A stretch of DNA of 64,000 nucleotides, from positions 372,001-436,000 of the forward strand of contig CAZNDB010000001.1 of the NCBI GenBank assembly GCA_964571725.1, read 5' to 3'. Under the pieces are notes generated by a model. It did no database searches. It saw only the letters and a list, made by a program, of their open reading frames with translations, and was not told the DNA's origin. Made by a program: the position numbers and the translations under genes. The first letter of the stretch is position 1; every line of letters begins with the position of its first letter. This stretch comes from UBA1369 sp964571725. Its GTDB lineage: Bacteria; Patescibacteriota; Gracilibacteria; UBA1369. Positions 1 to 8,017 of the stretch are shown piece after piece.

Positions 1-26
1 CAATTATTTGGAAGATACATTTAAAA

Positions 27-103
27 TGGTGCGCCCGACACGATTTGAACGTGTGACCTTTGCCTTAGAAGGGCACTGCTCTATCCAACTGAGCTACGGG
101 CGC
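27..103 (-). tRNA. tRNA-Arg (anticodon UCU)
   Basis: The reverse complement folds as a cloverleaf with a GCGCCCG/CGGGCGC acceptor stem, a GAGC D-arm and a TTCAAAT T-loop. The anticodon loop CTTCTAA gives anticodon UCU, which reads AGA/AGG arginine codons. The 3' CCA is encoded (27-29) after discriminator A. The outer anticodon-stem pair is a G-A mismatch. Confidence 0.96.
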
Positions 104-115
104 ATAGCGTAGACG

Positions 116-144
116 ATATTAATTAACACCGCAGCTTAAATCAA
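116..144 (-). promoter_or_regulatory. sigma-70-type promoter of tRNA-Arg
   Basis: On the minus strand TTGATT (-35) and TAATAT (-10) are separated by 17 bases, placing the transcript start a few bases before the tRNA 5' end. Confidence 0.4.
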
Positions 145-151
145 CTGAAAA

Positions 152-2104
152 TTATACCTGGCTGTAAAAATTGGCGATTTGATCCAGACTTACCACCAGG
201 TTATTTTCAAATTTAATTTTCCCGCTGGCCTGCATCAGGATAGTCTTATAGAGGATTTGGGCAACCTCGGCCCTGGTCATGTTTTCATTGGGCCTGAATT
301 TATTGGTGCTGGAATCAATCAGGTTTTTATCTTTGGCCAGCGCCACATAAGAATAAAACCACTCATTGCCGGCGACATCCGCGTAGGGCTGTTTCACTGT
401 GACATAATCTTTTCCGTTGAATCCGGAGGCTTCCATCAGCATTTTAATAAACTCAGCTCTGGTCACAGAATTGGCCGGTTTGAAAAGATTTCCCGGATAG
501 CCCTTTACCACACCTTCATTTTGGGCAGCGGCAATGTATCGGGCGTACCAGGCTTTCGAATCGGTATCACTGAATTCCAGAACCGCTTTGGGTTTAACTT
601 CTTTGTTTAAACCTTCGTAAATAAATTTTAAGGCTTCCACCCGTGATACGTTGCTTTCCGGCTTAAAAGATCCGTCCGGGTAGCCTCTGACTATATCATT
701 GTTTTTCAGGAAGTTGATTGCCACAAAACTCTCATCGTTCTGGTCCAGATCTGTAAATCCGCTTTCCTGCAATATTTCAGACGTTTTGGTAATATCGCCC
801 ATCGTAGCACTTACTCTGATCCCGAAACCGGCGTTTGGCGTCAAGGTGAATTCTGCTACCCCCTCGGCAAAATCCTGGCCGTTGAGGTAGGATTTGTTCA
901 GGGTGGCACTGCCGTTTTCAACTTTTAGATAAACTTCATTGTCGGGTTTAAAATTCGTTATAATTTGGCCGTCTTTATCCAGGGCCAGCAATTTGAAGGT
1001 CTGTGCGGTTCCGATCTTGAATGAACTATTATATTTTAGCTCAAAATCAGCCAGTTCCTGACCCGCTGGGGTAACATCTACCGTTGGTTGTACAGATACA
1101 TTGACCGGTTGCACCGGATCCGACGGGGCAACATCGATTGGAGGAAGTTCGTCGGTAGTAGTGGCCGTGTTGGTGGAAGTCGGCTCTACGGGTGTGTTTA
1201 CTGTGGGTTGAACCGTAGTTGTAGACGTTGTTCCGGAAGATGAATAATTTCTATATTTCTGAACGTAAACCATCGGACTGATAGTTGTGGCCAGGGCTTT
1301 TTCCTTTCCCAGCCCGGCATTCACCGCTTCCCAGAAACTCAGGCCGGCGTCGGCAGCCTCCTTGGAGGTATAAGGCCAGTATAAATGCCAGGGAGCCTGA
1401 TCGTTATCTATCTGGAAGTGAACGTGGGGCGTGGTCGTGGTCCCCGAGTTACCGCTGTAACCGATCAATTGCCCCTTGCTGACCAGATCACCTTCGGCTA
1501 CGGAAAGAGAGGACATGTGACCATATCCCGAATAATAAGTGGTGAGCGAATTGGGATTATCGATTGAGGGTACATTATCGTGTCTTAATACAACATGGTT
1601 CCCGTAGCCGCCCGTCGAGTTGACGGCCTTGAAAACTACGGCATTGGCAATGGCATAAACCGGTGTACCGTAGGGTATTTTAATATCAACCGCCAAGTGG
1701 CTTCCGGCATACTCCTGACCGTCCAGTTTATAATTGCCCATATAGGGAGTGCTGAAAGTCACCTGGGCGTTTCTGATGGCTTTGTCTGAAGCTTTGGAAA
1801 AATCGAGACTGGAAAAGGGGACTGTCAGTTGGCTTGGTATGTAATCGGGGAGGTCAATAAATTTGTTCAGGGGGATCTGATCATAGCTGGCTTTCCATTC
1901 CGTAGTTGAAAGATCAACCCAACTGGGTGCTCTTTTGATGGGAGCGGTGGTTCCGTCAAAAGCCGCCGATTGTTTTCCCGCCAGAAGATTTGCCTGAAAA
2001 TCCAGTACGCCGGCATTCATTAAAGTGCCGGTTATGGCGAAAACCAAAACAACTCCGATTATCTGCTGTACATTTTTTTTCAAAAATTTCCTTAGCTTTT
2101 GCAT
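152..2104 (-). CDS. secreted M23-family peptidase with three C-terminal SLH domains
   Basis: This 650-residue protein is probably exported and attached to the cell surface. Residues 10-35 form a hydrophobic signal or anchor. The M23 domain (about 120-235) keeps the zinc set: H136 and D140 (GSHLAVD), H196 (GYGHM) and H227/H229 (HVHF). A Thr/Pro-rich linker covers about 290-345, followed by a beta-rich, Ig-like stretch. Three SLH repeats fill about 447-650, each with the RxEA/RAE core typical of the family. In known SLH proteins these repeats bind secondary wall polymers, so the enzyme may cut peptidoglycan or interpeptide bridges while anchored. The active-site residues look intact. It is a single-gene unit ending next to tRNA-Arg. 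Confidence 0.9.
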   Translation of the reverse strand: MQKLRKFLKKNVQQIIGVVLVFAITGTLMNAGVLDFQANLLAGKQSAAFDGTTAPIKRAPSWVDLSTTEWKASYDQIPLNKFIDLPDYIPSQLTVPFSSLDFSKASDKAIRNAQVTFSTPYMGNYKLDGQEYAGSHLAVDIKIPYGTPVYAIANAVVFKAVNSTGGYGNHVVLRHDNVPSIDNPNSLTTYYSGYGHMSSLSVAEGDLVSKGQLIGYSGNSGTTTTPHVHFQIDNDQAPWHLYWPYTSKEAADAGLSFWEAVNAGLGKEKALATTISPMVYVQKYRNYSSSGTTSTTTVQPTVNTPVEPTSTNTATTTDELPPIDVAPSDPVQPVNVSVQPTVDVTPAGQELADFELKYNSSFKIGTAQTFKLLALDKDGQIITNFKPDNEVYLKVENGSATLNKSYLNGQDFAEGVAEFTLTPNAGFGIRVSATMGDITKTSEILQESGFTDLDQNDESFVAINFLKNNDIVRGYPDGSFKPESNVSRVEALKFIYEGLNKEVKPKAVLEFSDTDSKAWYARYIAAAQNEGVVKGYPGNLFKPANSVTRAEFIKMLMEASGFNGKDYVTVKQPYADVAGNEWFYSYVALAKDKNLIDSSTNKFRPNENMTRAEVAQILYKTILMQASGKIKFENNLVVSLDQIANFYSQV

Positions 2105-2138
2105 TTTTTTATTTTTGTTTTGTGTAAATATTCATTAA

Positions 2139-2167
2139 ATTATAGCTGAAATTGATGAATTATTCAA
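2139..2167 (-). promoter_or_regulatory. promoter of the M23/SLH gene
   Basis: Minus strand TTGAAT, 17-base spacer, consensus TATAAT. The predicted transcript begins about 27 bases before the ATG at 2104. Confidence 0.6.
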
Positions 2168-2177
2168 TTAACTGGTC

Positions 2178-2642
2178 GTGAAAAAAACATTCAGGGTACA
2201 AAATCTTGCAGAACTGATAAAAGTGGCTCACTGGCTGAAAAAAGAAATTAAGGGGAACACCCTGCTGCTTTTGGAGGGATCTCTGGGCACCGGCAAGACC
2301 GCCCTGACCAAAAAACTGCTGCAACTTTACGGCTGGCCCGAAAATAAAGTCAAAAGTCCGACTTTCAGCCTTATTAACCGCTATATTTGCCGGGAATATA
2401 ACTTCTATCACCTTGATCTGTACAGACTGGAACAACATGACACGTTTCTGCTGGAGGAAATGAAAGAATATCTGGCCGATCCCCAAGCGGTTCTGATTAT
2501 CGAGTGGCCGGAAAAAATGGTCTTGGGGGAAATCTCCCCGCTGGCGGCCAAAATAATCCGGGTTGATTTGAGTTTTCTGCAAATAAATTTAAGAAAAATT
2601 GAAATTTGTGTTAACAATTCAGAAAACAAGCATTATTTATGA
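2178..2642 (+). CDS. tsaE: tRNA threonylcarbamoyladenosine biosynthesis ATPase TsaE
   Basis: TsaE is the small P-loop ATPase that works with TsaB and TsaD to make t6A37 in ANN-decoding tRNAs. The 154-residue protein has the Walker A motif GSLGTGKTAL at about 34-43, the KSPTFS segment and the HLDLYRL motif, all typical of the family. The start is GTG at 2178. Its stop overlaps the dnaE start as ATGA (2639-2642), so the two are probably translationally coupled. tsaB and tsaD are not in this window, but the TsaC/Sua5-type gene of the same pathway lies at 54690-55334. Confidence 0.92.
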   Translation: MKKTFRVQNLAELIKVAHWLKKEIKGNTLLLLEGSLGTGKTALTKKLLQLYGWPENKVKSPTFSLINRYICREYNFYHLDLYRLEQHDTFLLEEMKEYLADPQAVLIIEWPEKMVLGEISPLAAKIIRVDLSFLQINLRKIEICVNNSENKHYL

Positions 2643-5600
2643 CTTTCGTCCATCTCAACACGCATTCCCATTACAGCCTGCTCGACGCGCTGGGCACGCC
2701 CAAGGATATTGTCAAAAAAGCCAAGGAGTTTGGTTGCGCGGCCGTAGGCATGACGGATAATTCCTATCTCTACGGCGCGGTTGAATTTTATAAGGGGGCC
2801 AAAGACGCCGGAATAAAGGCGATTATCGGGGCCGAGTTTTATATCACAACCGGTTCGCGGTTCGAGCGGTCCTCCGATTCGGCCCACCAAACCTACCGCC
2901 TGACTCTGCTGGCGCAAAATGACGAAGGCTATCAAAATCTGCTGATGCTCAGTACGCTGGCTTCCCTGGAGGGGCTTCATCTTTATCCCAGAATCGACTT
3001 TGACCTGCTGGAAAAACATCATCGTGGACTGATTTGCCTGAGCGGCAGTAAATTTGGAGAACTGGCACAGCTTTTGTTACGCGGGGATGAAGCCGCGGCC
3101 CTGCAATTGACCAAAAAGTACAGGGATCTCTTCGGGGATAATTATTATCTGGAAATTCAAAGACATCCGCAGGTTCCCGAATACAAGCAAATCGAACCGC
3201 TTCTGATCAAACTTGCCGGCGAACAGGGGATTCCTCTGGTTGCGACCCAGGGATCCCATTATCTGCGGCCGGAGGACGCGGGTCCGCATGACATTCTGCT
3301 GAGTATCGGTAATCAGACCAATATCAATGACTCCAACCGGGTTCGCTATGAGGGAGATTTCTCCCTGAAATCCCCTGAAGAAATGGAGGGGATTTTTTCC
3401 GACCTGCCCGAGGCCTGTCAAAACACTGTTACAATCGCTGAAAAATGTGAGCTTTCAATTAAGTTCGGGCAATATCTGATACCCAAATTCAAAACTCCCA
3501 ACGGAGAGACTTCCAAGGAGTACTTAAGACTGCTCTGTCTGGAGGGCTTAAAAGAGCTGTACCCGGAAGACCGGCAGCCTCGGGCACTCAAGCAGCTGGA
3601 TTACGAGCTGGATATAGTAGATAAAATGGGCTTTAACGACTACTTCCTGATTGTCTGGGATTTTATCTTTTACGCCAAAACGCATGGAATTACCGTGGGG
3701 CCGGGCAGAGGTTCTGCGGCCGGTGCGATCATCGCCTATACGCTCAAAATTACTGAGCTGGATCCCATTGAACATCATCTGGTTTTTGAAAGGTTTTTGA
3801 ATCCCGACCGCGTTTCCATGCCGGATATTGACATCGACTTTGCCGATCACCGCCGTCATGAAGTTTTGGAATACACTATCAATAAATACGGCAAGGATTG
3901 CGTGTCACAGGTCATTACCTATGGCACAATGTCAGCCAAGGCTGCGGTCAGGGACGTCGGGCGCGGCATGGGCTACCCTTATTCTGAGGTGGACAAAATA
4001 GCCAAAGCCGTACCACAACCTATCCAGGGCAAACACACCCCTTTAAAAATTTCTGTTGAGAAAGACCCCAATTTAAGTGAGATTTATAAGAACGATGCCC
4101 GCGCCAGAGCTCTTCTGGACAACGCCATCAGGCTGGAAGGCACAGTCAGACACGCCGGTACGCATGCCTGCGCCGTAATCGTGGCAGACCGTCCGCTGGT
4201 CAACTTTACTCCTCTGCAAAAAGCCACCGATGGCAGTGATGGTATAGTGACCCAATATTCAATGAAGTATCTGGAGGAAATCGGGCTTCTGAAAATGGAC
4301 TTTTTGGGACTGAAAAACCTTACCATTATAGAAAAAGCCCTGGCCCTGATCGAAAAAAGAACCGGCGAAAAAATTGACATCACCAAACTGACGCTGGACG
4401 ACCAGAAAACTTTTGAGTTGTTGCAGAGAGGCGACACCACCGGAGTATTTCAGCTGGAATCATCAGGCATGCGCAGATACATCAAAGAGCTCAAGCCGAC
4501 CAGATTTGAAGATATCGTGGCCATGATATCGCTTTACCGTCCCGGACCGCTGGAATGGATTCCCGCCTATATAGAAGGTAAGCATAAGCCTGAAACCATC
4601 AAGTATCTGGATCCTTCTTTTGAGCCTATTCTAAAAGAGACCAACGGAATCGCCATCTATCAGGAGCAGATTTTACTGATTGCACGTTTTTTTGCCGGAT
4701 TCAGCCTCGGACAAGCCGATATTTTGCGCAGGGCGGTGGGCAAAAAGGACCCCAAAGCTTTGGCCGAACAGAAGGATAAATTTATTCAGGGGGCTATCAA
4801 GAGCGGACAGACCGAACAGCACGCCCGCCAGATCTTTGAAAAAGTGATCGAACCTTTTGCCGGTTATGGTTTCAACAAAGCTCATGCTGCCTGTTATGCC
4901 ATGATTTCCTACCGAACTTCCTGGTTGAAATCGCATTATCCGACAGAACTGATGGCGGCTCTTCTGACTTCTGACAGCGATAATACGGAAAAGATCGCCC
5001 AGGAAATGTCCGATTGCGAGGAAATGGGAGTGCAGGTTTTTCCTCCGTCAATTAATGAATCCGATTTGGCCTTTTCGGTGGAAGCCGAGGGGAAAATCAG
5101 ATTTGGTCTGGGGGCAATAAAAGGCCTTGGTGAAGGCGCGATCCAACACATCATGGATGCACGTCGTCAATTCGGACCGTTTAAGAGCATTGAGGATCTG
5201 GCCCAACGTCTTCCCGGCCGTCTGATTAATAAAAAAACCATTGAATGTCTTGCCTATTCGGGAGCCCTGGATGAAATGGGAGACCGCCGGACCATTGCAG
5301 AAAATTATGAGGTTATTTCCGAATTCGCCAAAAACCTGGAAAAAGCCAAATCGTCCAATCAGGACCAGGGGGATTTGTTTGCATCGTTTTCGGACGATGC
5401 CGCATCAAATTTACAGCAGAAACTTAAATTAAAACCCTTCCCACCCTTTGCCGTAATGGAGAAACTGAAAAAAGAAAAAGAATATCTCGGTCTATATGTT
5501 TCCTCCAGGCCTCTCAAAGGGCTTTCCAGATATCTGCACAACAAAGTAAAGTTTATTGGCGATTTCACTGAAAAGGATCTCAATAAAACTCACAAAATCG

Positions 5601-6202
5601 CCGGAATGCTGGTGTCTATCAGAACCGTAATCACCAAGTCCGGAACAGCCATGGCCTATGCCGAACTGGAGGACCCTACCAATAAAATTTCACTGGTGAT
5701 CTTTCCCAAAATTTACGAACAATTTAAATTTAAGATCAGGGAGTACCAAATCTTCATTGTGGAAGGCAAGCTGGAGTGGCGCAGAGGCGAGTTGCAGTTT
5801 TCCGTCTATGGCATGAAAAACATTTCTCTGGAGACCATGCTCAAAAACGCCAATGATTCCGGTCTTTATGATCCCAATGAAAAAATCCAGAAAAAAACTC
5901 CCAATATTAACGTGGATAAAATTTTTCCTCAGGACGGGGGTAGCGGCGGGCGCAAAACGGAAAAACCGATTGCGGGATACAAGCATTTAACTTTAAATAA
6001 CGACAAAATAACCATCAGAATACCGGCTAAATTCAAACCCCAGGACTTTACCAAACTAAAGGATCTTTTATCTACTTTAAATGGTGACCTTCCGGTGGAA
6101 ATTCAGGTAAGGGAGGGGACAGATATTAAAATTCTTAAAACACAGCTAAAAATCAACGCCAATGAAGAAAATTTGGCTTTGATTGAAAAATTCCTTGGAT
6201 AA
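2639..6202 (+). CDS. dnaE: DNA polymerase III alpha subunit
   Basis: This is the replicative DNA polymerase catalytic subunit (1187 residues, normal size for the DnaE1 type). It starts with the PHP domain (VHLNTHSHYSLLDA at 4-17). The polymerase core shows GPGRGSAAG and the aspartate motif PDIDIDF at 395-401, which coordinates metal. Helix-hairpin-helix sequence follows, then a C-terminal OB domain (AGMLVSIRTVITKSG). A hydrophilic extension follows the OB domain. No separate epsilon gene is nearby. It is coupled to tsaE by a 4-base overlap. Confidence 0.97.
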   Translation: MTFVHLNTHSHYSLLDALGTPKDIVKKAKEFGCAAVGMTDNSYLYGAVEFYKGAKDAGIKAIIGAEFYITTGSRFERSSDSAHQTYRLTLLAQNDEGYQNLLMLSTLASLEGLHLYPRIDFDLLEKHHRGLICLSGSKFGELAQLLLRGDEAAALQLTKKYRDLFGDNYYLEIQRHPQVPEYKQIEPLLIKLAGEQGIPLVATQGSHYLRPEDAGPHDILLSIGNQTNINDSNRVRYEGDFSLKSPEEMEGIFSDLPEACQNTVTIAEKCELSIKFGQYLIPKFKTPNGETSKEYLRLLCLEGLKELYPEDRQPRALKQLDYELDIVDKMGFNDYFLIVWDFIFYAKTHGITVGPGRGSAAGAIIAYTLKITELDPIEHHLVFERFLNPDRVSMPDIDIDFADHRRHEVLEYTINKYGKDCVSQVITYGTMSAKAAVRDVGRGMGYPYSEVDKIAKAVPQPIQGKHTPLKISVEKDPNLSEIYKNDARARALLDNAIRLEGTVRHAGTHACAVIVADRPLVNFTPLQKATDGSDGIVTQYSMKYLEEIGLLKMDFLGLKNLTIIEKALALIEKRTGEKIDITKLTLDDQKTFELLQRGDTTGVFQLESSGMRRYIKELKPTRFEDIVAMISLYRPGPLEWIPAYIEGKHKPETIKYLDPSFEPILKETNGIAIYQEQILLIARFFAGFSLGQADILRRAVGKKDPKALAEQKDKFIQGAIKSGQTEQHARQIFEKVIEPFAGYGFNKAHAACYAMISYRTSWLKSHYPTELMAALLTSDSDNTEKIAQEMSDCEEMGVQVFPPSINESDLAFSVEAEGKIRFGLGAIKGLGEGAIQHIMDARRQFGPFKSIEDLAQRLPGRLINKKTIECLAYSGALDEMGDRRTIAENYEVISEFAKNLEKAKSSNQDQGDLFASFSDDAASNLQQKLKLKPFPPFAVMEKLKKEKEYLGLYVSSRPLKGLSRYLHNKVKFIGDFTEKDLNKTHKIAGMLVSIRTVITKSGTAMAYAELEDPTNKISLVIFPKIYEQFKFKIREYQIFIVEGKLEWRRGELQFSVYGMKNISLETMLKNANDSGLYDPNEKIQKKTPNINVDKIFPQDGGSGGRKTEKPIAGYKHLTLNNDKITIRIPAKFKPQDFTKLKDLLSTLNGDLPVEIQVREGTDIKILKTQLKINANEENLALIEKFLG

Positions 6203-6222
6203 ATAGGCAAAGCCATTATAAT
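6195..6222 (+). promoter_or_regulatory. promoter of aspS
   Basis: TTGGAT, 16-base spacer and consensus TATAAT overlap the end of dnaE. The predicted leader before the aspS ATG is about 16 bases. Confidence 0.45.
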
Positions 6223-6244
6223 TCAGTCACAGCAAATAAAATTT

Positions 6245-8014
6245 ATGATCAGAACACACAAAAATAACGAGTTAAAGCTTTCGGATATTGGCAAATCGGT
6301 TACCTTGACCGGTTGGGTGCATCATCGCCGCGACCACGGGGGAGTAATTTTTATTGATCTCAGGGACCGCTACGGATTAACGCAAATCGTCACTGACCCG
6401 GTTCAATATTCAGATGCGCATCAGTCGGCCGACCAGGTCCGTCCCGAGTATGTGGTCAAAATTTCCGGAGTGGTACGGGCCAGACCGGAGGGACAGACCA
6501 ATCCCAATCTGGAAACCGGCGAAATCGAAGTGCTCATTCATCAGTTTGAAATTCTGAACGCGGCCAAGACGCCGCCTTTTGAAATCGATCATGAATCGTT
6601 TGTAAACGAGGAATTAAGGCTCAAGTACCGCTATCTGGACCTGCGCCGGGAAAGAATGAAAAACAATCTGGTGCAGCGGCATAAAATCGTCAAACTGATG
6701 AGGGATTTTCTGGACGCCAGAGAATTTCTGGAAGTTGAAACCCCCATTTTAATCAAGGGAACTCCGGAAGGAAGTCGCGAATATCTGGTTCCGTCGCGCA
6801 TTTATCCGGGGAACTTTTTTGTACTGCCGCAATCGCCGCAACAGCTCAAACAGCTTCTGATGGTGGCTGGAATGGACAGATATTTCCAGGTGGCGCGCTG
6901 TTTTCGCGATGAAGATCTCCGGGGCGACCGCCAGCCGGAATTTACCCAGCTGGATATGGAAATGTCCTTTATCGACCAGGAGGACATCATGAAACTCAAT
7001 GAAGAAATGTTGATAGAAATAAGCCAAAAACTGGTTTCCCATAAGAAAATCCAGTCCATCCCGTTTCCGCGCATTACCTGGCAGGAAGCCATGGAATCCT
7101 ATGGCTCCGACAAACCGGACATCCGTTTTGAAATGAAAATTGTGGATGTTAGTGATATTGCCGCGAAAACCAATTTTTCGGTGTTTAAAGATGTTTTGGC
7201 GGCAGGGGGCGTGGTCAAATGTCTCAGAGTCGAAGGAGGACTGGAACTGACTCGCAAGGAGATAGATGACTTGACCGAACTGGCCAAGGTACACGGAGCC
7301 AGGGGTTTGGCCTATATCCAGATTGTCGCGGACGGTCCGAAATCATCTCTGGTGAAGTTCTTTACTCCGGAGGAACTGGAGGCCTTTATAGCGAAAACCG
7401 GTGCCAAGGCCGGGGATATCCTGTTTTTTGGAGCGGGGTCGTTTGAAACCGCCTGTACCGCGCTGGGACAGGTTCGTCTGGCTTGCGCCGACCGCTTTAA
7501 ACTCAGGGACAATAATGTTCTGGCCTATTTATGGGTATATAATTTCCCTTTGTTCGAAAAAGACCCCGTCAGCGGCGCACTGTCGGCCGCCCATCATCCC
7601 TTTACGGCCCCCCTGGACGACCAAATCGGCCAGCTGGACGCAGCACCGGAGAAGACAATCGCGAAAGCTTATGATATAGTATTAAATGGTTATGAGATCG
7701 GGGGCGGCAGTATCAGAATACATGACCGCAAATTACAAAGGAAAATCTTCGATCTTTTGAAAATAAGCGAGGAAGACGCTCAAAACAGATTTGGACATCT
7801 GCTGGAAGCCTTTGAATACGGTGCGCCGCCGCATGGCGGACTGGCACTCGGCCTGGAAAGGGTAATCATGATTTACCTGGACGAGCCGAATATCAGGGAG
7901 GTAATGGCCTTCCCGAAGGATTCCAAAGCCAAGGACCTGATGCTGGGAGCACCTTCGCCCATGCCCGCTGAAACCATCGAGGAACTCAGTCTGGAAATCA
8001 AACTTAAAAAATAA
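6245..8014 (+). CDS. aspS: aspartyl-tRNA synthetase, probably non-discriminating
   Basis: Bacterial-type class II AspRS (589 residues), charging tRNA-Asp. The order is N-terminal OB anticodon-binding domain (1-105), catalytic core with motif 2 (ARCFRDEDLRGDRQPEF), an inserted GAD domain (about 300-400) and motif 3 (GLALGLERV). H31 (in RRDHGG) and G83 occupy the positions known in Pseudomonas AspRS to relax specificity so that tRNA-Asn is also aspartylated; discriminating enzymes carry other residues there, for example Leu31. I infer a non-discriminating enzyme working with GatCAB, which is not in the window. The TraG-like gene starts 3 bases after its stop. Confidence 0.97.
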   Translation: MIRTHKNNELKLSDIGKSVTLTGWVHHRRDHGGVIFIDLRDRYGLTQIVTDPVQYSDAHQSADQVRPEYVVKISGVVRARPEGQTNPNLETGEIEVLIHQFEILNAAKTPPFEIDHESFVNEELRLKYRYLDLRRERMKNNLVQRHKIVKLMRDFLDAREFLEVETPILIKGTPEGSREYLVPSRIYPGNFFVLPQSPQQLKQLLMVAGMDRYFQVARCFRDEDLRGDRQPEFTQLDMEMSFIDQEDIMKLNEEMLIEISQKLVSHKKIQSIPFPRITWQEAMESYGSDKPDIRFEMKIVDVSDIAAKTNFSVFKDVLAAGGVVKCLRVEGGLELTRKEIDDLTELAKVHGARGLAYIQIVADGPKSSLVKFFTPEELEAFIAKTGAKAGDILFFGAGSFETACTALGQVRLACADRFKLRDNNVLAYLWVYNFPLFEKDPVSGALSAAHHPFTAPLDDQIGQLDAAPEKTIAKAYDIVLNGYEIGGGSIRIHDRKLQRKIFDLLKISEEDAQNRFGHLLEAFEYGAPPHGGLALGLERVIMIYLDEPNIREVMAFPKDSKAKDLMLGAPSPMPAETIEELSLEIKLKK

Positions 8015-8017
8015 ACG

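Noticed and set aside
6749..7294. 181-residue open frame antisense to aspS
   Set aside because: aspS is unambiguous here and the antisense frame has no family signature.
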